64,000 nucleotides of DNA. It comes from Candidatus Tidjanibacter faecipullorum (GTDB lineage: Bacteria > Bacteroidota > Bacteroidia > Bacteroidales > Rikenellaceae). The notes below the pieces were generated by a model. That model saw nothing but the letters and a program-made list of their open reading frames with translations, searched no databases and was not told the origin of the DNA. Shown here in pieces: positions 8,387 to 15,639 of this stretch (within the stretch, counting starts at the first letter, position 1; each line of letters begins with the position of its first letter). The DNA lies in assembly GCA_019116245.1 (NCBI GenBank), contig DXCC01000005.1, positions 46,702 to 110,701 on the forward strand, given 5' to 3'. The position numbers and the translations under genes were made by a program.

Positions 8387-9802
8387 ATGACCGCCTCCCT
8401 CACCGCCATTGCCGAGAGCCTGCTCAATCCGCAGGGCCGCTTCCGCACGCTGCGCGGCGTGGTGCCCGTCACCGACGCCTGCGGCGTGCCGCGCTACCGG
8501 ACGGAGCAGGGGTTCGTCCTGTTCGACCTCCTGCTGGACAACCGCCCGGTCCGTGCCGTCTTCGCCACCGACGATACGCCGCTCGCACCGCCTCCGCCGT
8601 TGCCCCGCGACCACCCCTTCGTAGCCTCCCTCCGCCTGCTGCGCCGCGAGGTGCTGCTCTATCCCGACGACGGCCGCCCGGTTCGGAGCGACCTGCTCGT
8701 CGAGGAGCTGCCGCAGGAGAGCCAGCCCTTCGGGGACTTTCTCCGCACCCACCTGAACCGGAACGACCGGCGGCCCGTGCGCCGTCTGCTGCAACAGTTG
8801 CCGGAGATGGCCGACGCCCTCGCCGACACGTTGCCCCATCCCCGCATCGACCGCCGCACGCTGCTCGTCGCCGCCCCCGACCACCGTCCCCTGATCACCG
8901 GCTACGGCTACCTGACCGCCCGGAGGGATGATCCACCCGCCGTGGCGCTGCTGCAGCTGGCCCTGCTGCTCCATGCCGCACTGGGCGCTCCCGATCACTA
9001 TGCCTGTCTGAAAGGTCTGACCCGCCGGGAGGCCCCCCGCCTGTGGCAGGCCCTCCGGCTGCAGGGCGAATTCGGACGCACCGCACCGCTGGCCGAAGCG
9101 GCTGCCCTGCTGAGCACCCCGACACCCGACGCCACGGCCGCACGTGCCCTGCTGGCCGACCTGGCCCGCCTGCCCTTCGCACCCATGCCGCTGCTGGCCG
9201 GCCTGCTCGGCGACATGACACCGGGCAGCCCCTCTCCGCCCGTTCCCGACCCGCTGCCCGTCGAGGACGACTCGCTGCGGATCGACTTCTCCGACTGCGA
9301 CGAGGTCTGCCCCCGGGCCGATACCCTGATCCGCTACCGACGGGGCAACCGCTGGGGCTTTGCCGACCGGCACGGCCGGCCGCTCGGCACGGAAACCTTT
9401 CTCGAGGCCGACGACTTCTACGAAGGACGGGCTGCCGTTCGAACCGCTTCGGGATGGGGGCTGCTGCGCCGCGACGGCACCTATGCCCTGCCACCCGACC
9501 GGGAACAGCTCTCCTGGCACGGGCCCGACAACGTCGCCACCGCCTCCCGCGACGGTCTGTGGCACCTGTACGACCGCTGCGGCCGCCAACTCACGGCCGA
9601 AGGAGCCGACTGGATGGGCGATCCCTCCGAGGGTCGCCTGCTGATCCGCCGCGGCGGAAGATTCGGATTCATCGGCCTCGACGGCCGGCCGGTCACGACG
9701 CTGCGCTTCGACGAAGCCTACTCCTTCCGCAACGGCCGGGCTGCGGTACGCATCCGCGGCGAATGGTTCCAGATCGACCCGGACGGCCACCGAATCAACT
9801 GA
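8387..9802 (+). CDS. Pseudokinase fused to WG repeats, third gene of the cassette
   Basis: A 471-residue protein starting 9 bp after the VWA stop. Residues 1 to about 200 align by eye with the kinase gene: shared GRFRTL start, an N-lobe (GFVLFDLLLDNRPVRAVF versus AVVVRAESGGRSYALKGY), a matching hinge (LLVEELPQ), and HPRIDRRTLLV (151-161) where the kinase has HGDLKPSNIMV. Catalytic residues are lost: Lys to Phe, the HxD Asp to Arg, Asn to Thr, and DYD to TGY (171-173). After a helical and Pro-rich linker, about residues 315-471 hold five WG-type repeats (WGFADRHGRPL, WGLLRRDGTYAL, WHLYDRCGRQL, FGFIGLDGRPV, WFQIDPDGHRI). WG repeats are usually protein-binding. The likely role is a non-catalytic partner or adaptor of the kinase. 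Confidence 0.88.
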   Translation: MTASLTAIAESLLNPQGRFRTLRGVVPVTDACGVPRYRTEQGFVLFDLLLDNRPVRAVFATDDTPLAPPPPLPRDHPFVASLRLLRREVLLYPDDGRPVRSDLLVEELPQESQPFGDFLRTHLNRNDRRPVRRLLQQLPEMADALADTLPHPRIDRRTLLVAAPDHRPLITGYGYLTARRDDPPAVALLQLALLLHAALGAPDHYACLKGLTRREAPRLWQALRLQGEFGRTAPLAEAAALLSTPTPDATAARALLADLARLPFAPMPLLAGLLGDMTPGSPSPPVPDPLPVEDDSLRIDFSDCDEVCPRADTLIRYRRGNRWGFADRHGRPLGTETFLEADDFYEGRAAVRTASGWGLLRRDGTYALPPDREQLSWHGPDNVATASRDGLWHLYDRCGRQLTAEGADWMGDPSEGRLLIRRGGRFGFIGLDGRPVTTLRFDEAYSFRNGRAAVRIRGEWFQIDPDGHRIN

Positions 9803-9915
9803 CCCTCAACCCGTCTCCACACACCGGGCCGCCCATCCGCCCCTCCGTCCGAATGCCGCGACAGAACCGATTTTTCATAAAAATTCGGATAAAAAATCAA
9901 AAACAACGGGAAAGA
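9803..9915. other. Spacer between the WG gene and the small RNA promoter
   Basis: No gene is seen. No T-rich hairpin terminator for the three-gene cassette was found here, so its transcript may run on toward the small RNA terminator at 9997-10039. Confidence 0.4.
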
Positions 9916-9947
9916 TTTGGATATTTCTGCCAGAGCCCCTATATTTG
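9916..9947 (+). promoter_or_regulatory. Promoter of the candidate small RNA
   Basis: TTTG at 9916-9919, a 20-bp spacer, and TATATTTG at 9940-9947 match the Bacteroidota promoter consensus. No protein gene on this strand follows within 3 kb, so the promoter appears dedicated to the short transcript ending at 10039. Confidence 0.75.
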
Positions 9948-9952
9948 CAGTG

Positions 9953-10039
9953 AAGTTTTAAGGTTCATTTTAGGTTAGTAGTTTTAGGTTAGTGAAGGAA
10001 ATGTAGCTTCGGAGCAATCCGGCTGCGTTTCCTTTTTTT
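9953..10039 (+). ncRNA. Candidate small RNA with repeated TTTTAGGTTAGT words
   Basis: A transcript of roughly 87 nt is framed by a consensus promoter and a strong intrinsic terminator, with no open frame of useful size. The 5' part carries TTTTAAGGTTCA (9956-9967), TTTTAGGTTAGT (9968-9979) and TTTTAGGTTAGT again (9982-9993). The 3' part folds into an 11-bp stem (9997-10007 with 10022-10032, including G-U pairs) topped by a CGGA/TCCG stem with a GCAA loop, then seven T. It resembles a trans-acting regulatory RNA with unpaired repeated seed sequences. It does not match SRP RNA, 6S, tmRNA or RNase P as I know them. Targets are unknown; CTAACC-type complements would be the first to test. Confidence 0.6.
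9997..10039 (+). terminator. Terminator of the small RNA
   Basis: The arms GGAAATGTAGC (9997-10007) and GCTGCGTTTCC (10022-10032) pair fully when G-U pairs are allowed. An inner CGGA/TCCG stem holds a GCAA loop, and seven T follow at 10033-10039. Confidence 0.85.
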
Positions 10040-10071
10040 GTATCAGTCCGCTCCGACCGGGCACAAAAAAA

Positions 10072-10092
10072 TCCGGTACCCTGCGGTCCGGA
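10072..10092 (-). terminator. Terminator of the TrmH-family gene
   Basis: The arms TCCGG-T-ACC and GGTCCGGA pair with one bulged base around a CTGC loop. On the minus strand the stem is followed by seven T (10071-10065). It lies about 30 bp beyond the stop codon at 10122. Confidence 0.65.
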
Positions 10093-10121
10093 CGTTCCTT
10101 TTTCGGCTGCCTCCTATTTTT

Positions 10122-10889
10122 CTACCTCATGCGGCGGCGGAACTCCGCACAGACAACGGCCGTTGCCACGGCAACATTGAGCGACTCGGAACCGTGACGC
10201 TCCGCCGGGAAGGGCGGCACGAACAGTTTGCGCGTCACGCAGGCAGCCGTCTCCGCGCCGATGCCGCGCCCCTCGTTGCCCATGACGATCACCCCCCGCG
10301 AGGTCAGCTCCGCACGGTAGATGTCCTCCCCCTCGAGGAAAGTTCCATACACCGGCACACCGCGCCGCACCGCACCGGCCAGCGCCTCCGCCACGGGCGC
10401 ATAGCGCACCCGTACCCGGAAAATGGCCCCCATCGTGGCCTGCACCACCTTCGAATTGTAGCAGTCGGCCGAATCGGGCGAACAGAGCACCTCGCCGATA
10501 CCAAACCAGTCGGCCACCCGCAGGATGGTGCCCAGATTACCGGGATCCTGTACATTGTCGAGACACAGCGCCAACTCCTCGCCGAACGCCTCACCGGCCC
10601 GGCCACCATTCTCCGGCATCCGCACTAGGGCCACCGCCTGCGACGGGGTCCGCAAGTGGCTCAACCGCTCCAGTTCCTTGGCGGAGACCGCCTCGGCCAT
10701 GCCCTGACGCAGCTCCTGGGCGAATGCGTCCGCCACGCCTTCGCCCACATAGATCCGCTCCACACAAAAGGACGAAGCCAGCGCCTCGCGGATCATCTTC
10801 ACCCCTTCGACCACAAAGAGTCCCGTCTCGCGGCGGGCCTGCTTGTCGGCCAGCGAACGGACCAGCTGGATCTGCGCCTTGGTGACCAT
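10122..10889 (-). CDS. TrmH-family (SpoU) RNA 2'-O-methyltransferase
   Basis: A 255-residue SPOUT enzyme that methylates a ribose 2'-OH in rRNA or tRNA using S-adenosylmethionine. An N-terminal substrate-binding region (FVVEGVKMIREAL) precedes the knotted domain, with the three family motifs visible: LDNVQDPGNLGTILRVADWF, VIVMGNEGRGI and ESLNVAVATAV. Exact target is not predictable from sequence; it is closest in layout to RlmB/TsnR-type rRNA enzymes. The M20 gene lies 9 bp upstream on the same strand, so the two are probably co-transcribed. Confidence 0.93.
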   Translation of the reverse strand: MVTKAQIQLVRSLADKQARRETGLFVVEGVKMIREALASSFCVERIYVGEGVADAFAQELRQGMAEAVSAKELERLSHLRTPSQAVALVRMPENGGRAGEAFGEELALCLDNVQDPGNLGTILRVADWFGIGEVLCSPDSADCYNSKVVQATMGAIFRVRVRYAPVAEALAGAVRRGVPVYGTFLEGEDIYRAELTSRGVIVMGNEGRGIGAETAACVTRKLFVPPFPAERHGSESLNVAVATAVVCAEFRRRMR

Positions 10890-10898
10890 ATCGGGGAG

Positions 10899-12116
10899 CT
10901 ATTCGCTGAGCAGCGTGAAAACAATGTTGATGAACTGGACGACACCGTATCCCAGCGCCTTCTCGTCGGGCCGGAAGGTGGCCGTATGCACGCGGCCGGC
11001 CGCATGAGACTCGAAGAAGTCGCCGTCGCCCCCCACGCCCAGCCGATAGTAAACCGACGGATAGCGGAGCGAATAGAATCCGAAATCGTCCGAAGTGGGT
11101 CGCATGCCGAGCGCCACAACCGCCTCGGCCCCGAACAGGGCCTCCGACGAAGCCGCAATGGTACGCGTCAGCGCAGGATCGTTGACCACGCACGGATAAC
11201 CGTCGCTGATGTCCACCTCGGTCTTGGTGCCGAAGCGGCGATCGACCTCCGCGGCCGCCTCGCGAATCAACTCCTTGATGCGGGCCCGCCACGTCTCGTC
11301 GAACGTGCGCATCGTACCCTCCATGTAGGCATCGTCCGGCACCACGTTGGTGGCTCCGTTCGCCTCCACGCGACCGATCGAAATGATGGTCGGCAGCGTC
11401 GGATCGGGCCGCCTGTCGGGAATGGCATACAGCAGACGGATCAGTTCGGCTGCCGCGCCGACGGGATCCTTGATGCGTTCGCGCAGCGCCGCATGACCGC
11501 CCACGCCCCGGATCCGGAAGCGCAGCTCGTCACTCGAAGCCATGTATTTGCCCTCGCGGAAACCGTAGGTACCCGTCTTGAGCATCGGTTCGACATGCTG
11601 GCCGGCAAAGGCCACCACCCGATACCCGGCAAAGGGATCCTCGCGCATCACGAGCGACGCACCGCCCGGATTGAGTTCCTCTCCCGGCTGGAAGAGGCCA
11701 AACACCGTACCGCAGAACTGGTCGCGGTGACGCTGCAGGACGCGCAGCGCCCCCAACAGCATGGCCGTGTGCATGTCGTGTCCGCAGGCGTGCATGACCC
11801 CCTTGTGGGCGGAGGCAAACTCCAGCCCCGTGGCTTCCGTCACGGGCAGCGCATCCATATCGGCCCGCAACACCACCGCATCGTGCTCCCGACCGGGCAG
11901 GGACAACGTGCCTTCGATTTGCGCCAGCACCCCCGTGCCGGCAATGCTGCGACATGCGATGCCCTCGCGCGAGAGCGTATCCATGACGAACCGGGAGGTC
12001 CGTTGTTCCACGAAGGCCAGTTCGGGATACTGATGCAGCGTCCGACGCCACATCATCACCTGCGGAAACGTTCCGAACGTTTCGTTGAGGATCCTTTTTT
12101 TCTCTTCTTTTTCCAT
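10899..12116 (-). CDS. M20-family amidohydrolase / peptidase (M20D)
   Basis: A 405-residue cytoplasmic zinc-type hydrolase of the aminoacylase/carboxypeptidase group, which removes acyl or peptide groups from amino-acid derivatives. Metal and catalytic motifs are visible: RADMDALP, ACGHDMHTAMLLGA, PGEELNPGGA and the late GMRPTSDDFGFYS with SHAAGRVH. It keeps the dimerisation or lid region with GVGGHAALRERIKDP. Substrate is unknown. The ATG at 12116 (MEKEEKK) has an AGGA a few bases upstream and was preferred to a GTG at 12137. It sits between the glutaminyl cyclase and methyltransferase genes in one orientation. Confidence 0.92.
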   Translation of the reverse strand: MEKEEKKRILNETFGTFPQVMMWRRTLHQYPELAFVEQRTSRFVMDTLSREGIACRSIAGTGVLAQIEGTLSLPGREHDAVVLRADMDALPVTEATGLEFASAHKGVMHACGHDMHTAMLLGALRVLQRHRDQFCGTVFGLFQPGEELNPGGASLVMREDPFAGYRVVAFAGQHVEPMLKTGTYGFREGKYMASSDELRFRIRGVGGHAALRERIKDPVGAAAELIRLLYAIPDRRPDPTLPTIISIGRVEANGATNVVPDDAYMEGTMRTFDETWRARIKELIREAAAEVDRRFGTKTEVDISDGYPCVVNDPALTRTIAASSEALFGAEAVVALGMRPTSDDFGFYSLRYPSVYYRLGVGGDGDFFESHAAGRVHTATFRPDEKALGYGVVQFINIVFTLLSE

Positions 12117-12148
12117 GGTCCTGCTTGCACGGCTCACCCGTGCTCCGT

Positions 12149-12991
12149 TTATGCGACCTTGACGATCTTCACCCGATAAACTTTGTTCCAGTTCTTGCCC
12201 GTGACGTAGATGGCTCCCGTCTCGGCATCGTAGGCGATGCCGTTGAACACATCCGTCTGAGGCAGCACATCCTCCGGCGCCTGGAGGTCGCTGAAGTCGA
12301 TCACCCCGACCACATGACCGCTGCGGGGATCGATCATCACCACCTCGTCGTACAGGTAGCGGTTGGCCCAGATCAGGCCGTCAATCCACTCCAGTTCATT
12401 CAACTGATCGACCGGATACCCCTGCGAGGTCACCTCGAAGGTGCGCACGATGCCGAAGGTCTCCGGATCGCGCACGGCAATCCGCTCCGACCCGTCGCTC
12501 ATGTAGAGGTACTTCCCGTCGGTGGTCAGCCCCCACCCCTCGCCGTCATAGACAAAGGTGCGCACCGGGCGGAAGTTCTGCGCGTCGTAGACATACGCCT
12601 TGCCCGTCACCCAGGTGAGCTGATAGATGCGGTCACCGAACAGGGCAATGCCCTCGCCGAAGTACTGCCGGTCGAGCCGGGTGCGCTGCAGCACGCGCCC
12701 GGTGGCAGGGTCCACCTTGCGCAGTTCGGAGCGGCCGTTGCCGCCTGTTCCCTCGTAGAAGAAACCGTCCTTCCAGTAGAGGCCCTGCGTATAGGCCTCC
12801 GTATCGTGGGGGTACTCGGCGACCACCTCGTACGTATAGCGCACCGGTGCCTCGGAGGGCACGCTTGCCGCCGTCTGCGGCCGGATGTCGGCCTCCGACG
12901 CCTCGGCATGGCCGCGTCGGGCTGCCCGGCCTCCGCAGGCCGACGCCAGCAGCGCGACCGCCAGAAGTCCCAAACCAAATGTCCGTTTCAT
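12149..12991 (-). CDS. Glutaminyl-peptide cyclotransferase-like lipoprotein
   Basis: A 280-residue beta-propeller of the plant/bacterial glutaminyl cyclase type, which turns N-terminal glutamine of peptides into pyroglutamate. The N-terminus MKRTFGLGLLAVALLASACGG is a lipoprotein signal with Cys near residue 19, so the protein is probably anchored to a membrane facing the periplasm. Family features: PHDTEAYTQGLYW with EGTGGNGRSELRKVD, GWGLTTDGKYLYMSDGS, LNELEWIDGLIWANRYL, and VFNGIAYDAETG near the end. The start was set at the lipoprotein methionine; upstream residues are not protein-like. Confidence 0.9.
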   Translation of the reverse strand: MKRTFGLGLLAVALLASACGGRAARRGHAEASEADIRPQTAASVPSEAPVRYTYEVVAEYPHDTEAYTQGLYWKDGFFYEGTGGNGRSELRKVDPATGRVLQRTRLDRQYFGEGIALFGDRIYQLTWVTGKAYVYDAQNFRPVRTFVYDGEGWGLTTDGKYLYMSDGSERIAVRDPETFGIVRTFEVTSQGYPVDQLNELEWIDGLIWANRYLYDEVVMIDPRSGHVVGVIDFSDLQAPEDVLPQTDVFNGIAYDAETGAIYVTGKNWNKVYRVKIVKVA

Positions 12992-13028
12992 GCTTTTCTT
13001 TCCCGCGCCGGTCCTGCGGCGCTTCGTA

Positions 13029-13036
13029 CAAAGGTA
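13029..13036 (-). promoter_or_regulatory. -7 box upstream of the glutaminyl cyclase gene
   Basis: Minus-strand TACCTTTG, 38 bp before the start codon. No good -33 box was found, so support is partial. Confidence 0.5.
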
Positions 13037-13110
13037 GGCAAAATCCGCAAATACGGTTATTTTCCTGTATGCAAACCCCCGTTTTTCCGTCGATTCTGCC
13101 CGCAAATGAT

Positions 13111-13118
13111 TACCTTTG
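13111..13118 (+). promoter_or_regulatory. -7 box of serS
   Basis: TACCTTTG, 29 bp before the serS start codon. A T-rich stretch at 13082-13086 is the only -33 candidate, and it is slightly too far upstream. Confidence 0.6.
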
Positions 13119-13146
13119 TAGTCAATCAAAAAACAGACCAACAACC

Positions 13147-14418
13147 ATGCTTACGTTAAAACAGATTCGGGACGACCGCGCGAACACCATCGCCCGCCTG
13201 GCGGTGAAAGGGGTGGACGCCGCTCCCGTTGTCGATCAGATCATAGCCGAGGACGACCGCCGCAAGTCGCTTCAGCAGCAACTGGACACCTGCCTGGCCG
13301 AGCAGAACACGCTCTCGAAGGAGATCGGCAAACTCTTCGCCTCCGGCCGCAGGGAGGAGGCCGAAACCGCCAAGAACCGCGTCTCGACCCTGAAGGAGGA
13401 GTCCCACCGGCTGGAGGAACAGCTGCGCGAGACGACCGACCGGATGAATGCCCTGATCGTCACCCTGCCGAACGTGCCGGCCGCCATCGTGCCGGAAGGC
13501 AAGACGGCTGCGGACAACCTGGTCGTCAAACAGTCGCCGATGCCGGAACCGCTGCCGGAAGGCTCGCTGCCCCACTGGGAACTGGCCAAGAAATACGACA
13601 TCATCGACTTCGAGCTGGGCGTCAAGCTGACCGGCGCCGGCTTCCCCGTATATAAAGGTCAGGGAGCCGCCCTGCAGCGCGCCCTGATCAACTTCTTCCT
13701 GGCACGCAACACCCGCGCCGGCTACACGGAGGTGATGCCCCCGCTGATGGTGAACGAGGCCTCGGGCTTCGGCACGGGCCAGCTGCCCGACAAGGAGGGC
13801 CAGATGTACCATGTCAATCTGGACAACTTCTACCTGATTCCGACCGCCGAAGTGCCCGTAACGAACATCTACCGCGACACAATCGTGGACGAGCAGGAAC
13901 TACCGATCCGCATGACGGCCTACACCCCCTGCTTCCGCCGCGAAGCGGGTTCGTACGGCAAGGACGTGCGCGGCCTCAACCGTCTGCATCAGTTCGACAA
14001 GGTGGAGATCGTCCGCATCGAGAAACCGGAGAACTCTTATGCCGCCCTCGACGAAATGGTGGCCCACGTCGAGAGCCTCGTCCAGGCGCTCGGCCTGCCC
14101 TACCGCATTCTGCGGCTGTGCGGCGGCGACATCAGCTTCACGTCGGCCCTCACCTACGACTTCGAGGTATGGTCGGCCGCCCAGCAGCGCTGGCTGGAGG
14201 TCTCGTCCGTTTCCAACTTCGAGACGTTCCAGGCCAACCGGCTGAAACTGCGCTACCGCGACGCCAACCGCAAGACCCAGCTTGCCCATACGCTCAACGG
14301 CAGCTCGCTGGCTCTGCCGCGCATCGTGGCCGCCCTGCTGGAGAACAACCAGACGCCCGAAGGCATCCGCATTCCGGAGGTTCTGCAGCCCTACACCGGA
14401 TTCGATATGATAAAATAG
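13147..14418 (+). CDS. serS: Serine--tRNA ligase
   Basis: A 423-residue class II aminoacyl-tRNA synthetase that charges tRNA-Ser. Residues about 1-105 form the long antiparallel coiled-coil arm (DRRKSLQQQL, EEAETAKNRVSTLKEE) that contacts the tRNA variable arm. The catalytic domain follows, with ALINFFLARN near motif 1, FRREAGSYGKDVRGLNRLHQF as motif 2 and LNGSSLALPRIVAALLENNQ as motif 3. Length is typical. Monocistronic; the ferredoxin gene follows 71 bp later with its own promoter. Confidence 0.98.
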   Translation: MLTLKQIRDDRANTIARLAVKGVDAAPVVDQIIAEDDRRKSLQQQLDTCLAEQNTLSKEIGKLFASGRREEAETAKNRVSTLKEESHRLEEQLRETTDRMNALIVTLPNVPAAIVPEGKTAADNLVVKQSPMPEPLPEGSLPHWELAKKYDIIDFELGVKLTGAGFPVYKGQGAALQRALINFFLARNTRAGYTEVMPPLMVNEASGFGTGQLPDKEGQMYHVNLDNFYLIPTAEVPVTNIYRDTIVDEQELPIRMTAYTPCFRREAGSYGKDVRGLNRLHQFDKVEIVRIEKPENSYAALDEMVAHVESLVQALGLPYRILRLCGGDISFTSALTYDFEVWSAAQQRWLEVSSVSNFETFQANRLKLRYRDANRKTQLAHTLNGSSLALPRIVAALLENNQTPEGIRIPEVLQPYTGFDMIK

Positions 14419-14450
14419 TTGCCGGACAGCCATCATTACGGATAAAACCT

Positions 14451-14475
14451 TATATTTGTGCTGTTGTTTAACAAC
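14451..14475 (+). promoter_or_regulatory. -7 box and palindrome upstream of ferredoxin
   Basis: TATATTTG at 14451-14458 is a consensus -7 box; a -33 match is poor. Just downstream, around the expected transcription start, is the near-perfect palindrome GTTGTTTAACAAC (14463-14475), a possible operator or a short 5' hairpin. Confidence 0.6.
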
Positions 14476-14489
14476 TAAATTTTAAAGAA

Positions 14490-14663
14490 ATGGCTTACAA
14501 AATTGATGAAAACGTTTGCATCTCCTGCGGTTCGTGCGCAGGCGAATGCCCCTCTGAGGCTATCTCGGCCGGCGATAACTCGTATGTAATCGATCCGGAC
14601 AAATGCATCTCCTGCGGTACCTGCGCAGGCGTATGCCCGACCGAAGCTATCTCCGAGGAGTAA
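14490..14663 (+). CDS. 2[4Fe-4S] ferredoxin
   Basis: A 57-residue bacterial-type ferredoxin, an electron carrier in the cytoplasm. Two cluster-binding motifs are present: CISCGSCAGECP and CISCGTCAGVCP, with the expected Cys-Pro ends. The two halves are internal repeats (PSEAISAG and PTEAISEE). It is preceded by its own promoter with a palindrome and followed by a strong hairpin. Likely partners are pyruvate:ferredoxin oxidoreductase or similar enzymes not seen here. Confidence 0.96.
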   Translation: MAYKIDENVCISCGSCAGECPSEAISAGDNSYVIDPDKCISCGTCAGVCPTEAISEE

Positions 14664-14681
14664 TAGCATCGCTCAGATAGA

Positions 14682-14716
14682 AACGACGGCCGCCCCGCAT
14701 CGGGACGGCCGTCGTT
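14682..14716. terminator. Bidirectional hairpin between ferredoxin and the repeat-protein gene
   Basis: A perfect 11-bp outer stem (14682-14692 with 14706-14716) plus an inner CCCG/CGGG stem, located between two convergent genes. T runs are short, but the position fits a shared terminator. Confidence 0.75.
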
Positions 14717-14755
14717 GCGTTTCCTGCCCGGCCACTGCTTTCCTGCAACCGAAGG

Positions 14756-15439
14756 CTACAGATAGTATTCGCACTGCCCCTCCTGGTCGGCAATGAAATA
14801 GGTGCCGTCCGAGAGGAATTTGACCCGATAGGCGTCCAGCGTGGTCTCGCGCAGTTTCTGCTGCACGATGCCCGGCACATTACCCCGCCACAGGTAGCCG
14901 TTCTCGAAACAGAGCACGGTGCCATCCTCCGTCATGTGGGCCGTCCAGAGCGCCCCGTATTCATCGATTCCCTCCGCAATCCAACGGGTCAGCGACGGCG
15001 ACGAGGCGGCATAGCGGCTCTTCGAGACCACAATCCAGTCGCCCGCATCGTTGAACGCCACCGAAGTGATGATCTCCTGCGCCTCGTTGTACTCCCGCAG
15101 CGTCTGCTCCAGTTCCTGCGGAATGTCGTTCCACAACACGCCGTTGTCACCGTACAGGATCAGCCAGCGCCCCTCTTCGGTCAGCTGCACATCATCCAGA
15201 TAGTCGCCCCGCGCCCGCAACTGGGACAGCGTGACGGCCAGATTCTCCGGCACATCCGGACACGCATAGTCGTTGAATCCGTTCAGCACCAGATCGCCGC
15301 CCGTCAGCGTCAGCGCCGCACTGCGGCAACTGCCCCACTCGCCGATCTGCTGTTTGATGATCGACCGGCTTCCCTGCGCCGAAGCGCTTGCCCCGGCCAG
15401 CACAGCAGCCATTACCAGTACGTAAAATTTCCACTTCAT
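14756..15439 (-). CDS. Secreted protein of unknown function with about 47-residue repeats
   Basis: A 227-residue exported protein with a signal peptide (hydrophobic core FYVLVMAAVLAGASASA). The mature part is made of about four imperfect repeats of 45-50 residues. Each has a core like LTEEGRWLILYGDNGVLWN, FNDAGDWIVVSKSRYAASS, MTEDGTVLCFENGYLWRG or FLSDGTYFIADQEG, followed by a helix-like segment (PQELEQTLREY, PSLTRWIAEG, PGIVQQKLRET). The pattern [hxxDGxWhhhxxxxG] resembles beta-propeller or WG-like units, but I do not recognise the family. Function unknown. Divergent from mqnC with about 200 bp between them. Confidence 0.8.
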   Translation of the reverse strand: MKWKFYVLVMAAVLAGASASAQGSRSIIKQQIGEWGSCRSAALTLTGGDLVLNGFNDYACPDVPENLAVTLSQLRARGDYLDDVQLTEEGRWLILYGDNGVLWNDIPQELEQTLREYNEAQEIITSVAFNDAGDWIVVSKSRYAASSPSLTRWIAEGIDEYGALWTAHMTEDGTVLCFENGYLWRGNVPGIVQQKLRETTLDAYRVKFLSDGTYFIADQEGQCEYYL

Positions 15440-15611
15440 CGTTTTACCTCGCTATTTTTTTCGGTGAACGGGCCACGCTGCCGCCATCGCGCACGGGACC
15501 GCCCGGGTTCCCCGCATCATGGCGCCGCAACGCCCCCGCCGGTCGGACCGACCGATTACCATAGGATAAATATAGGGAAATCTCCTGAAATCCGTTTTCA
15601 TACAATTTCAC

Positions 15612-15619
15612 TATTTTTG
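15612..15619 (+). promoter_or_regulatory. -7 box of mqnC
   Basis: TATTTTTG lies 21 bp before the mqnC start codon. No convincing -33 box. Confidence 0.5.
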
Positions 15620-15639
15620 TCCTTTACGGAATCGAAGCC

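Noticed and set aside
7244..9790. 848-residue open frame opposite the kinase/VWA/WG cassette
   Set aside because: Gly/Gln/Val-rich low-complexity sequence with no recognisable domain, overlapping three genes whose products show clear conserved motifs.
6758..9802. Toxin-antitoxin or restriction system
   Set aside because: No nuclease, methylase or small toxin-antitoxin pair is visible in the cassette. The domains point to signalling.
9997..10008. Start-stop (ATG TAG) minimal ORF after an AAGGAA word
   Set aside because: The ATG TAG lies within the terminator stem of the small RNA, and the phylum rarely uses Shine-Dalgarno starts, so it is probably accidental.
9953..10039. SRP RNA, 6S RNA or tmRNA
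   Set aside because: Length, absence of the SRP GGAA-type tetraloop domain, and the repeated AGGTTAG words do not fit any of these as I know them.
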